Below, piece by piece: positions 1 to 8,267 of a DNA stretch of 64,000 nt (positions are counted from its first letter, which is position 1; each line of letters begins with the position of its first letter). The notes beneath the pieces were generated by a model. It had not been told where the DNA came from. It was given only the letters and a program-made list of their open reading frames with translations, and made no database searches. The stretch spans positions 1-64,000 of the forward strand of contig NZ_JAOARO010000018.1 in assembly GCF_025211055.1 (NCBI RefSeq), in the 5' to 3' direction. The DNA is from Vallitalea sp. GTDB lineage: Bacteria > Bacillota > Clostridia > Lachnospirales > Vallitaleaceae. Made by a program: the position numbers and the translations under genes.

Positions 1-690
1 AACAAACATGTTAAAAGGATAATACTCATTACTTGGTTTTAGTTCAAATCTACAGATCTTATTCTCTTTTGGATGCTTGAATGAAACGAATCCAGCCCAT
101 AATGCAATCTGAGTCCATTTCTTCATTTTTATAAAATTATCATTGTATTTATTATCTCCCCATATGGGTAAGGAAACATTAGAAAGTTGAACACGTATCT
201 GATGATGTCTTCCTGTTTTGAGATTAATCTTAAATAGACTCAAAGTACCATCTTCTTCAGTTTCTATAGTTTCTATTAGTTCATATTCTAAAACAGCTTC
301 TTTGGAATCTTTTACATCTTTAGCAACTACTTTAGATATGTTATTTCTACCATTCTTTTTAAGAAAATCTCTTAATTCTCCTCTATCTTGGCTAGGTTTA
401 CCACAGACTACAGTATAATAGTGTTTTTCAAATCTTTTGTTTCTAATTTCTTCTGATAATCTAGTATTGGCATATTTTGTCTTGGCAAACACCATCAAGC
501 CGCCCACTGGACGGTCAAGTCTATGAATCAACCCAATATATGGATTTCTAACATTATATTCTTTTATCAAATACTCTTTCAATAACGTTAACATATCCTT
601 ATCTCTAGTCTTGTCCTTTTGGGAAGGAACTTTTGGAGGTTTTTTTGCAACAATTATATGTGTATCTTCATATAGTATCTCTAATTCCAT
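1..690 (-). CDS. RluA-family RNA pseudouridine synthase (3' end cut by window edge)
   Basis: The frame opens at an ATG at 690 and runs 230 codons without a stop to the window edge, so the C-terminus is missing. About 60 residues in it carries the HRLDRP motif of RluA-type synthases, whose Asp is the catalytic nucleophile that converts uridine to pseudouridine in rRNA or tRNA. The later GRHHQIRVQ stretch is the second conserved family motif. There is no N-terminal S4 domain, so it is a catalytic domain only, as in RluA, TruC or several clostridial paralogues; the exact RNA target cannot be read. GGAGA lies just upstream of the ATG. It appears monocistronic and diverges from the SPL-like gene on the other strand. 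Confidence 0.9.
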   Translation of the reverse strand, partial: MELEILYEDTHIIVAKKPPKVPSQKDKTRDKDMLTLLKEYLIKEYNVRNPYIGLIHRLDRPVGGLMVFAKTKYANTRLSEEIRNKRFEKHYYTVVCGKPSQDRGELRDFLKKNGRNNISKVVAKDVKDSKEAVLEYELIETIETEEDGTLSLFKINLKTGRHHQIRVQLSNVSLPIWGDNKYNDNFIKMKKWTQIALWAGFVSFKHPKENKICRFELKPSNEYYPFNMFV

Positions 691-766
691 TTTAGTCTCC
701 TATTAATAATTTTTTTATATAAATTTTTATTAAATAACCTAATCCTAATCTAATGCTTGGTTATAG

Positions 767-790
767 TAATGGAATCACACTAATCCATTA
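767..790. promoter_or_regulatory. inverted repeat TAATGGA/TCCATTA between divergent genes
   Basis: TAATGGA at 767-773 is mirrored by TCCATTA at 784-790 around a 10-base spacer. A further TCCATTA copy lies near 826-832. It sits in the shared upstream region of the pseudouridine synthase and the SPL-like gene, so it could be an operator, but the match is short and the DNA is AT-rich. Confidence 0.3.
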
Positions 791-930
791 TAAATGTTTT
801 CATATATTAGTATAATCCATTATTAGCCTAATATCCATAGTTAGATTTATAGCTGATTGGTTAAGAATATTTTATATTGAAATAGTAATACTAAATATAT
901 CATTATATTAAATACTATAGAGGTGATATA

Positions 931-1941
931 TTGGATAATTTTATACCAGCAAAAGTACTTTATGAAGAAACAATCCTTGAATATGAATTAGGTAAAACCC
1001 TTTATGAACGATATAAAAATATGAATATTGAAATGATACCCATAGAAAAACATCATGATGTAGAATTCATTAAAAAAGCACCTGATGAAAAATTTGTTGA
1101 ATTCAAAAAATATCTGGTTTTAGGTATCAGAAAAAGTTTACAGTTAACTCCTAATAAACTATCTGCAGATTTCATTGTTCCTTTTACATCTTCAGGCTGC
1201 TCCGCTATGTGTACATATTGCTACCTGGTATGTAATTTCTTCAAGGGTTCGTATTTACGCATATTCGTTAATCGTGAAGCAATGATTAATTCCGTCAAAA
1301 GGAAAATCAAACAAGTAGGAGAAAGAAAAATCTATGAAATCGGTTCAACAAGTGATATGGTTCTTGAAAATACTATTACAGGTAACTTGAAATGGGCTAT
1401 AGAAGAGTTTGGCAAACTAGATAATGCAACTTGTACCTTTGCCACAAAATTTGCTATGGTTGATGACCTTCTTGATGCTGACCATAATGGAAATACTCAG
1501 ATGAGGATTAGTGTCAATCCAGATTATATCATACGCAAAGTGGAAATCGGCACTTCTAAGCTTGAAGATAGAATAGATGCAGCTAACAAAATGTTTAATG
1601 CAGGATACAGAGTTGGTATCAATATAGCACCTATAATCCTTTTGGATAATTGGCAAGTGATGTATAGAGAATTGTTAGAATCATTGTCCAAAAAACTTGA
1701 TAACAAACTACAGGATCAATTGTTTTTTGAACTTATATTCATGACCTATGGATATGCTAATGATACCATTAACAGCGCCGCTCTAAAGGGTGTTCTTAAT
1801 GTATTTGATAGATCAAAAATGTGTCCAAAAGGACGTGGAAAGTTCTGTTATGACCTAGATATTCGAGAAGATGCAGCTAGATATTTCAAAGACCTGATTA
1901 CTCATTATTTCCCCAATGCCACAATTAGTTATATTGTATAA
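931..1941 (+). CDS. spore photoproduct lyase-like radical SAM protein
   Basis: A 336-residue protein starting at a TTG with an AGGTGATA ribosome site just upstream. It has the radical-SAM Cys triad C90-x3-C94-x2-C97 and the neighbouring Tyr96 and Tyr98, at the numbering of characterised spore photoproduct lyases. Those enzymes repair UV-made spore photoproduct (5-thyminyl-5,6-dihydrothymine) in germinating spores using SAM and a [4Fe-4S] cluster. The conserved Cys that donates the hydrogen atom, normally in a Cys-Thr-Ser-Asp motif near residue 140, is Ser here (GSTSD, Ser139). It may therefore be a paralogue with altered chemistry rather than the canonical SplB. No partner genes are visible; it stands alone and converges on the HD-domain gene 4 bp away. 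Confidence 0.8.
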   Translation: MDNFIPAKVLYEETILEYELGKTLYERYKNMNIEMIPIEKHHDVEFIKKAPDEKFVEFKKYLVLGIRKSLQLTPNKLSADFIVPFTSSGCSAMCTYCYLVCNFFKGSYLRIFVNREAMINSVKRKIKQVGERKIYEIGSTSDMVLENTITGNLKWAIEEFGKLDNATCTFATKFAMVDDLLDADHNGNTQMRISVNPDYIIRKVEIGTSKLEDRIDAANKMFNAGYRVGINIAPIILLDNWQVMYRELLESLSKKLDNKLQDQLFFELIFMTYGYANDTINSAALKGVLNVFDRSKMCPKGRGKFCYDLDIREDAARYFKDLITHYFPNATISYIV

Positions 1942-1945
1942 GTCA

Positions 1946-2419
1946 TTACATTATTATTTCTTTTATAGCAATCCATTTATCAACTAATGTAACTACCCAT
2001 GATTCCGCATATCTTGGTAGTTTTAATGTGAGGGGAAACATATGTTTAGCAATGATATCCTGTTCACGTTTGTTTAATTTAAAGTGTTTATTAGCGTTAG
2101 CAAGGGCAATACTTGGATGGACAAAACCATGCTTGCCTTCTTTTGGTTTTGTTTCATGCCAATCATAGAGATAAAAATCATGCAATAGTCCTCCCCTAGC
2201 ACCAGCACGACAGTCTAGATTTAGACGTTTGCATATAATAAAACTCTTATAGGAAACATTTAAACAATGATTCAATGTAGTAACATCTGAGTGTTGAATA
2301 AATGTTTCCATTAATTTTACATTAGGATGTTTCATAAGCTCTGAAACACACTCTCTATATTCACTAACATTATCTAAATCTACTGACGATTTGTGTCTTG
2401 AACTTTTCAACACCTTCAT
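1946..2419 (-). CDS. HD-domain putative phosphohydrolase
   Basis: A 157-residue cytoplasmic protein. A His in the HCLN stretch (about residue 51), the LLHDF dyad (about residue 80) and a downstream His form the metal-binding pattern of HD hydrolases, which act on phosphoester bonds of nucleotides or second messengers. The start ATG at 2419 follows AAGGAGT and lies 50 bases inside the upstream membrane-protein gene, so the two are translationally coupled. The substrate is unknown. The pairing suggests the HD enzyme works with or beside the membrane protein. Confidence 0.75.
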   Translation of the reverse strand: MKVLKSSRHKSSVDLDNVSEYRECVSELMKHPNVKLMETFIQHSDVTTLNHCLNVSYKSFIICKRLNLDCRAGARGGLLHDFYLYDWHETKPKEGKHGFVHPSIALANANKHFKLNKREQDIIAKHMFPLTLKLPRYAESWVVTLVDKWIAIKEIIM

Positions 2420-3092
2420 TAAGAATACTCCTTACGTCAAATTTTAATGTTCCTGCATTTAATTTTAATAGATCAGGAAAAGCATTAAATATTCTTCTGC
2501 ATTTTATAATACTCATACGATATTTTTCAAATGGGATTTCAGCGTATTTTCTGATAGCTTCCCTAAGTGATATGACATCTTTAGTTGATAATACTACATC
2601 TGTTATAAGATATACTGTAAATATTACTGACATACTTACTATAACACCCTCATTAAAACCAGATAAATAATATGAAATATTAGGATGCAACAGTAATAAG
2701 AATACAAAAATGAATACTCCCCAACCTATTGAGAACTTCAAGCAGATATATCCTTTCAGATTAAAAGGTTTATTACTATAATCCCACCATTTTTTATTGA
2801 ATATTTTTTCCATTGCGAAACCAGTCAAGAATTCTAGTGTTGTAACTACCAATGTGGATACTATTACAACTATAAATAAATCTAATATATAATTATTTGT
2901 GGTATTTCCTATAATACTTTGCACCATAATTACAGATAATGCTCCTAATCCATATATAGGAATGAAGAAGCCTTTTAGGAAACCTCTATTAACAAATTTC
3001 CCAGTACATACTGATACAAAAGATGTTTCCCATACCCAGCCTAAAAAAGAATATATACTAAAATATATCATTAATCTACTTATAGTAACCAT
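2370..3092 (-). CDS. multi-pass membrane protein of the 'putative ABC transporter permease' (CmpB-like, PF06541) family
   Basis: A 240-residue protein. Residues 1-150 are hydrophobic with about four to five membrane segments and carry the family-typical SFLGWVWE near the N-terminus and the NRGFLKG and PIYG patches; the last 80 residues are soluble and charged. Despite the family name, no ATPase partner is present and transport has not been shown for the family as far as I know. Start ATG at 3092 follows AAGGGG. The gene overlaps the HD gene downstream and lies 42 bases after the TetR gene, so the three form a probable operon. The long soluble tail is an extension that I cannot assign. Confidence 0.65.
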   Translation of the reverse strand: MVTISRLMIYFSIYSFLGWVWETSFVSVCTGKFVNRGFLKGFFIPIYGLGALSVIMVQSIIGNTTNNYILDLFIVVIVSTLVVTTLEFLTGFAMEKIFNKKWWDYSNKPFNLKGYICLKFSIGWGVFIFVFLLLLHPNISYYLSGFNEGVIVSMSVIFTVYLITDVVLSTKDVISLREAIRKYAEIPFEKYRMSIIKCRRIFNAFPDLLKLNAGTLKFDVRSILNEGVEKFKTQIVSRFR

Positions 3093-3134
3093 TATTTCAA
3101 CCCCTTTTTATGTCTTTATAATTAAGCTATGTGT

Positions 3135-3713
3135 TTATTGAAAAATCACAGATAAAGCGTTTAATGAGTCAAGTATATCTTCATTTTTATTAGAATCGAG
3201 AGTATATTCAAATGCTACACCTAAAACACTTCCTAATATCAATCTTGATAAAGTACTGGAAGAAAAATCTTTGACTTCATCTACTACTGAACTGCTTTCG
3301 TCAATACATTCCTTTATAACTCCTGACAAATGGTCAAATAGGTCAGATAGCATAAGTTTGAATGAATCAGACCTAAGAGCTAAACCTGATAAATCAAATA
3401 GTATCTTAAAAAGTTCAGGATTTCTTTCAAGCACTTCTTTAATCAAGTTAAATACATTTGATATTTCCTTTTTGTCTGATTGACTTTTTTTTATCTGTTT
3501 TTCAAGTTCCGTTGTATATTTACCAATCATTCTTTTAATTATCTCTTGCAATAACTTCTTTTTGCTTCCAAAATAATAATGTAATTGACTAAGTGCAACA
3601 TTAGCTTCTTTTGCTATGTCTCTCAATGATATATTGGCATAGCCTTTTTCTGAAACACATTTATACGCCGCATCAAGAATTAATTCTGACTGATTAGTTT
3701 TACTACTCATCAT
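3135..3713 (-). CDS. TetR/AcrR-family transcriptional regulator
   Basis: The N-terminal 50 residues form a TetR helix-turn-helix (ISLRDIAKEA, then LSQLHYYFGSK). The remaining ~140 residues are the ligand-binding helical domain, of no recognised specificity. The ATG at 3713 is preferred because AGAGAGGA lies six bases upstream; a TTG two codons earlier is possible. It is the first gene of the TetR / membrane protein / HD operon and probably represses it. A GC-rich inverted repeat 24 bases upstream of the start is a plausible operator. Confidence 0.88.
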   Translation of the reverse strand: MMSSKTNQSELILDAAYKCVSEKGYANISLRDIAKEANVALSQLHYYFGSKKKLLQEIIKRMIGKYTTELEKQIKKSQSDKKEISNVFNLIKEVLERNPELFKILFDLSGLALRSDSFKLMLSDLFDHLSGVIKECIDESSSVVDEVKDFSSSTLSRLILGSVLGVAFEYTLDSNKNEDILDSLNALSVIFQ

Positions 3714-3736
3714 ATACAATCCTCTCTAAATAATTC

Positions 3737-3748
3737 GGACGACCGTCC
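3737..3748. promoter_or_regulatory. candidate TetR operator GGACG-AC-CGTCC
   Basis: A perfect 5+5 bp inverted repeat with a 2-base spacer, conspicuously GC-rich in AT-rich surroundings, lies 24 bases upstream of the tetR start. Position and symmetry suit an autoregulatory site; no binding evidence exists. Confidence 0.5.
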
Positions 3749-3801
3749 TATATTAATTATAATATCCTAATATCTTAGATGTGTCAAATTAGAAATAGCT
3801 A

Positions 3802-4458
3802 CTATTTCTTAATCTTTCTTAATTTCCTGTATATCCTCAAGCATCCATTTAAATGCAGGAATTGATGTCTTGAAAAAGGCATGAGCAGTAAGCCCCTATA
3901 ATTTTTCTTACACCAATAATCCACAAGCCAAAACGCTTTTTCATCAGTAGATACACAATTCAAAGCTATGAGCTTTTCCTTTCTTTCCTCACTAACCTTT
4001 GTTCTACTTTCTTTCAGTGTCATATTTTCAATTAATTTGTTAGTGTTTTGGAAAACATCTGTTATATAATTTTTTAATTCATCTATATTCAATTGTTTCG
4101 AAAATTCCACTAACTGCTCTCTAGGTATTTCATTACCTGTTGTGGATATAGGGGATTGTATCCTATTTTGATAATCATTTTTATAGAAAATCTGTTCTTG
4201 AGCCAATATCAATGTATTTGAAGGAATATCTTCAATCCTAGTCAAATGATATAAAAAATATGCTATAGTCTTATCTTTTGCCAAAGGCATCAAAAAATAT
4301 TCTTCCTCATTAACATTATCGAAAATAAATTGATATATTTCCCACAGTTCCTTTCTAAATTCTAACAGATGCTTTATACCTATTTCAAATTCATCTTTTT
4401 TCTTAATCGCACCTTGGAACTCTTTGAAAAGCAACGATAGTTCAGCTTTCTCTTTCAT
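3802..4458 (-). CDS. DinB-like four-helix-bundle protein
   Basis: A 218-residue soluble, helix-rich protein. A His in YHLTRIED (about residue 72) and the HQFLHL pair near the C-terminus (about residue 198) fit the three-His metal site of the DinB/YfiT superfamily, which includes thiol-dependent transferases and uncharacterised metal-binding proteins. No catalytic role can be read. Its ATG overlaps the stop of the decayed NRPS reading frame upstream (TAATG), so it was once, and may still be, translationally coupled to a nonribosomal-peptide gene. The family call rests on His positions and predicted helicity only. Confidence 0.55.
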   Translation of the reverse strand: MKEKAELSLLFKEFQGAIKKKDEFEIGIKHLLEFRKELWEIYQFIFDNVNEEEYFLMPLAKDKTIAYFLYHLTRIEDIPSNTLILAQEQIFYKNDYQNRIQSPISTTGNEIPREQLVEFSKQLNIDELKNYITDVFQNTNKLIENMTLKESRTKVSEERKEKLIALNCVSTDEKAFWLVDYWCKKNYRGLLLMPFSRHQFLHLNGCLRIYRKLRKIKK

Positions 4459-4755
4459 TATTTATCATCTCCGTCTTTATCAATAACTGTTTTATCAATA
4501 GGATAGGTTTCTGTATTATTGAATTGGTTAACCAGCTTTTCATATTCATTATCGGTTAATAATGAAACCTACTGTATGCTCAATTTATTATCACTTATTA
4601 CTTTCTTTATTACACTAATAAGCTGTTTTCCCATTGAATCTATTTCACTATCTTTCTTCTGAGTTTCTTAGATATATCAAGTAAGCAGTTAGCAATACAG
4701 CATTCATAGAGATTCTATTACCTTTGCAGTATACATATAATTCTTCTCTTATAGA
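4458..4755 (-). pseudogene. remnant of an NRPS condensation domain and its C-to-A linker
   Basis: Two overlapping minus-strand frames together resemble the C-terminal part of a condensation domain. Positions 4755-4648 encode a stretch containing ISMNAVLLTAYLIYL, typical of the helix following the HHxxxDG region of C domains. A frameshift near 4650-4667 leads to a second frame with an in-frame TAG (after LSIQ) and then VSLLTDNEYEKLVNQFNNT, which matches the usual linker between C and adenylation domains (LLT-x-E-x3-L-x3-FN-x-T). The N-terminal two thirds of the domain and the whole A domain are absent. The second frame ends at a TAA overlapping the DinB-like ATG. Confidence 0.7.
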
Positions 4756-4837
4756 AATTTTTTAACATTTTATTTTATCATTAACAATATGTTTTTTGAA
4801 TTTATTTTTGTATATGGGATTTATATAAACTATATAC

Positions 4838-5089
4838 TTATTGCTTTTCGCTGATTTTTTTCTTGATATATTCTAATATCTCTGATAGTGTTTCAAATTT
4901 TTCATAATCCAAGCATTCATCATCAAATTCAATATTAAACAGCTCTTCCATACCAACAACCATCCTTATATAATATATTGAACTTACACCTAGTTTACTT
5001 AGTGATTTATCAAGCACAATGGCATTTTGTTCTAGTTGAAAAATTTCCATAAGTTTGCTTTTAAATTTTTCTTCAATAGTCTTATCCAT
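4838..5089 (-). CDS. stand-alone acyl/peptidyl carrier protein
   Basis: An 83-residue acidic helical protein. The motif LGVSSIYYIRMVVGMEELF matches the 4'-phosphopantetheine attachment site of carrier proteins (usually LGxDS), with Ser in the modified position and Val in place of the usual Asp. It would be loaded by a phosphopantetheinyl transferase and carry an acyl or aminoacyl group. Two ATG codons are adjacent; the second (5089) has better spacing from AGGAGG. It lies just upstream of the NRPS condensation-domain remnant, so it is probably the surviving part of a small peptide-synthesis locus rather than the fatty-acid AcpP. Confidence 0.8.
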   Translation of the reverse strand: MDKTIEEKFKSKLMEIFQLEQNAIVLDKSLSKLGVSSIYYIRMVVGMEELFNIEFDDECLDYEKFETLSEILEYIKKKISEKQ

Positions 5090-5092
5090 CAT

Positions 5093-5533
5093 TCTCCTCC
5101 TCCTATCTAAATAGTAGTAACTTCAATCCCATTAACACATTTACTTATAAGCTCCTCAATAAACTGTTTTTCCATTAGATATAGATTATCATCTAACAAT
5201 ATAGTTTATTATGTCTTATGTCATATAAATAAAGTTAATTATACCTTATTCTATACTATTTTTCAATATTTTTATTTTATTGTTACTTTTTAATTAATTA
5301 ATGCAATTTAATATAATACATAATATTTTTTATAGTGTAAAATAATGCTTTTTTCTGTAAATATTGATATATGTTTGCAATATTGTATATTTGCATGGTA
5401 AATAATGTATTGATACATAATTTTTTGCCATAAGATTCATTGATAAATGTTAGAAAAATAGTTATTAAATAAAATATTTTAATAATAGTATTTATTTGAT
5501 ATAATGGTATAAGAACACAAAGGAGTAGATTTA
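5093..5533. other. AT-rich intergenic region with a possible small coding remnant
   Basis: Very AT-rich. On the minus strand between about 5190 and 5108 there is a short open stretch (MEKQFIEELISKCVNGIEVTTI, then TAG) directly upstream of the carrier-protein gene; it could be a short peptide or the tail of a further decayed NRPS-type domain. A TATAAT at 5500-5505 is a probable -10 element for the DtxR-like gene. I see nothing else. Confidence 0.4.
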
Positions 5534-5911
5534 ATGGAAAAACTAACTTTCACTATGGAGAATTATCTAGAGGCAATATACGAATTATCAAAAGAAGGTA
5601 ATGGAAGTGCAAGAGTATCTGATATTGCTAAACGTCTTGGTGTCACAAAAGCCAGCACCAATAGCGCCATGACCACATTAACTAAAAAAGGTTTACTAAT
5701 TAATGAAAAATATAAAGAAATTGTATTAACAGAAAAAGGTAAGGTTATAGCTGAACAGACATCTCATAAACATCATGTCATCAGTCGTTTCTTAATAGAA
5801 ATATTAGATATCGACCCAGTCATAGCTGACAAGGATGCATGTGCTATTGAACACGTTATCAGTGATGAATCCGTATCAGCTATGTTAAATCATTACTTAA
5901 AAAATGACTGA
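5534..5911 (+). CDS. DtxR/MntR-family metal-dependent regulator
   Basis: A 125-residue protein with an N-terminal winged helix (VSDIAKRLGVTKASTNSAMTTL) followed by the helical dimerisation and metal-binding domain. SHKHHVISRFL and the CAIEHVIS helix supply His, Cys and Glu positions used for Mn2+ or Fe2+ binding in MntR and DtxR. It lacks the C-terminal SH3 domain, as does B. subtilis MntR. No metal transporter is adjacent, so targets are likely elsewhere. AGGAG precedes the ATG, and a hairpin terminator overlaps its stop codon. Confidence 0.85.
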   Translation: MEKLTFTMENYLEAIYELSKEGNGSARVSDIAKRLGVTKASTNSAMTTLTKKGLLINEKYKEIVLTEKGKVIAEQTSHKHHVISRFLIEILDIDPVIADKDACAIEHVISDESVSAMLNHYLKND

Positions 5912-5942
5912 AAACAATATTTGTTTTTCAGCCATTTTTTTA
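5907..5942 (+). terminator. rho-independent terminator after the DtxR-like gene
   Basis: CTGAAAACAA pairs with TTGTTTTTCAG around a TAT loop, followed by CCATTTTTTT. The stem begins within the last codons of the regulator gene. Confidence 0.8.
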
Positions 5943-5997
5943 ATTATTATCTATAAATTATTTTTCCTTAATTAACCCATAATAACTCTCTCTAAAT

Positions 5998-6855
5998 CTA
6001 TTCATCAATACGTTTATTCTGGTATATGAATGCAACTACAGCTGTGACAATAATTAATATACTTCCTAATAAACTAAGCCAATCTGGTAATTCTCCCCAT
6101 ACAAGAAAGCCCATTAGTGCAGCAAAAATGATAGTGGTATAGTTATATATAGATATTTCAGAAGCTGGTGCATATTTATAAGCAAAGGTCAATCCATATT
6201 GACCCATAGCAGCAAAGATACCTGTTCCTATTAAGTACACCCACTGTATACCCAAAGGCATCTGAAAATTCATTATGGTCAATGGAATCATCACGATAAC
6301 AGAAACGAAAGAAAAGTAAAACACAATAGTAGATGGGTTTTCTTTATTTTTTAATGATCTTACAATTGTATATGCCGCTCCTGCACATATCGCTGAAAGT
6401 AATCCTGCTCCAGCCGGCAACACATCAAAGCTGAACTCAGGCTTAATGATTAACATTGCTCCAATAAATACTATAATTAATGAAGGAATCTGAATCTTGT
6501 TCAATTTCTCTTTTAGGAATATGCAAGCAAAAATAGTTACAAAAAAAGGTGATAACTTGTTAAGCATCGCCGCATCTGCCATAATCAAATTATTTATGGC
6601 GTAGAAATAAAAAACTACTCCTCCTAATCCTAGAAGAGATCTTCCTAACAGATACTTCCTATTCTCCTTTTTCCCAAACATAGATGTTTTTGTACGATAA
6701 ATAACGCTTAGTGCAACAAATAAACTTACCATATTTCTAAATAAAACTTTTTCAAATGTTGGTATATTTCCAGCCAATTTTACCATTGTCTGCATAAGAG
6801 CAAAAGCAACCGCAGAAATCAGCATAAATAGTACTGCTTTAGGTTTGTTATCCAT
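5998..6855 (-). CDS. DMT-superfamily (EamA) transporter
   Basis: A 285-residue protein made of two homologous EamA halves (residues ~5-135 and ~145-280) with about ten membrane segments and a short basic C-terminal tail. Members export amino acids, nucleobases or other metabolites; no substrate can be assigned. GGAGG lies seven bases before the ATG. It is monocistronic and converges on the DtxR-like gene, from which it is insulated by a terminator. Confidence 0.9.
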   Translation of the reverse strand: MDNKPKAVLFMLISAVAFALMQTMVKLAGNIPTFEKVLFRNMVSLFVALSVIYRTKTSMFGKKENRKYLLGRSLLGLGGVVFYFYAINNLIMADAAMLNKLSPFFVTIFACIFLKEKLNKIQIPSLIIVFIGAMLIIKPEFSFDVLPAGAGLLSAICAGAAYTIVRSLKNKENPSTIVFYFSFVSVIVMIPLTIMNFQMPLGIQWVYLIGTGIFAAMGQYGLTFAYKYAPASEISIYNYTTIIFAALMGFLVWGELPDWLSLLGSILIIVTAVVAFIYQNKRIDE

Positions 6856-6999
6856 AATTATCCTCCTACATTTCTGTGATACATTATACTCTATCTATTA
6901 GCTATTAACAAGGTTCAAAGTTATTCAATAAACAAAAGTAAAATACCAAAAATATAAGTACCATTCTATAAGGTTACACAAGAATGATACTCTAAAATT

Positions 7000-7734
7000 T
7001 CAAACATATTGTATACTAATATTATTCCTTCCATTTCTTTTGGCAATATATAAATTATCATCAGCAATTTTTATTAGACTATCAGTATCCAATTTACAAT
7101 GACTTGTATGGACAATTCCTACACTAACAGCAAAATTAATTTCTTTTTCATTATATATTATACTGCTATTTAATTCTCTTCTAATTTTCTCCCCAATAAC
7201 ACTAGATTCATCTTTTGTTACATCATGTAATACAACTATGAATTCTTCTCCGCCAAATCTACCAATCAGTTCTTGCTCGGGTAATAACTGTTTTATTATT
7301 GTCCCTACTCTTTCAAGCACTTTATCTCCCCCAGCATGACCATAAGAATCATTAATACGTTTAAAATGGTCTAAGTCGAATATAATTACTGCTAAGCTAT
7401 CTTGTTTTTCAATTGAACATTTAACTAATTGCTCATATAATTCCATGAATGAAGTTCTATTCAACAACTTAGTCAATCCATCTATTTTAGATAATTTAAT
7501 TATTTCATCTTTCATTTTTATTATCTTTTTGTACACTAAAGACGTAGGAACAGAAGTTGATAGAGAAGCAACAGTTGCAGCTGAACAAGCTATTGTTATA
7601 GCATTTCTATAATTTTCATTTGTTGTTATCCTTTTAATAAGCAAAGTCAATAAACCAGATATGACTACACTAAAAAACCATATAAAAAATATTACCATCT
7701 GTACTGAATGCTTTCTTACTATTTTTTCAAACAT
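7000..7734 (-). CDS. membrane-bound diguanylate cyclase (GGDEF)
   Basis: Two hydrophobic segments (residues ~10-32 and ~42-60) precede a short linker and a full GGDEF domain with the GGEEF signature and the DLDHFKRIND metal/nucleotide loop, so c-di-GMP synthesis is expected. The inhibitory RxxD I-site five residues before GGEEF is absent (PEQELIGR). There is no recognisable sensor domain beyond the membrane hairpin. The ATG at 7734 is chosen because GAGGTGG lies upstream; a GTG three codons earlier is the alternative. Confidence 0.9.
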   Translation of the reverse strand: MFEKIVRKHSVQMVIFFIWFFSVVISGLLTLLIKRITTNENYRNAITIACSAATVASLSTSVPTSLVYKKIIKMKDEIIKLSKIDGLTKLLNRTSFMELYEQLVKCSIEKQDSLAVIIFDLDHFKRINDSYGHAGGDKVLERVGTIIKQLLPEQELIGRFGGEEFIVVLHDVTKDESSVIGEKIRRELNSSIIYNEKEINFAVSVGIVHTSHCKLDTDSLIKIADDNLYIAKRNGRNNISIQYV

Positions 7735-7935
7735 AATAGCCACCTCATCTGTTAGTATATTATATAATGTCTAACATATCTTACTCATATTATATATTAT
7801 TTTAGTATAATTTAATAGTTAAAAAATTACAATCTAGTTAATATAGACAGAATCTCTATTTATAATTTCAGAATAAATTCGTACTAAAAAATACAAGCCC
7901 TAGAACTTATTGATTCCATCTTCATATTCAAATAA

Positions 7936-8231
7936 TTACAAAAAGTATGTATCTGGTTCATAAGGGCTTATACCTATGTTGTTCTTATGTTTTAACTCCC
8001 ATTTTCTATAAGTTAAATTACATACTTTTTCATAGCCCATCTTTTTATAAAAGTTTATCGCTCTGTCATTACCTTTAATTACTTCAAGAATAACTGCCTA
8101 CATCCAATTTCTTTAGCTTTCTTCTCATGATATTCCATTAAAGTCTTAGCCAGTCCAATACCTCTTTCAGAAGTTATAATATAAATCTTGTAAAAATGAC
8201 TATTGTATATTGTTGGCAATTGTTTTATACT
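7936..8231 (-). pseudogene. frameshifted GNAT acetyltransferase fragment
   Basis: One frame reads SERGIGLAKTLMEYHEKKAKEIG, the acetyl-CoA binding segment (RGxGxA) of GNAT acetyltransferases. After a one-base slip near 8100 the coding sense continues in another frame as AVILEVIKGNDRAINFYKKMGYEKV, the classical NxxAxxFYxxxGF ending, to a TAA at 7936. The N-terminal half is missing, and the upstream end abuts the ribosome site of the RND transporter gene on the other strand. It is dead or dying. Confidence 0.75.
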
Positions 8232-8267
8232 TTTTTATACATTCAATTATATGAAGGAGGATAGTTT

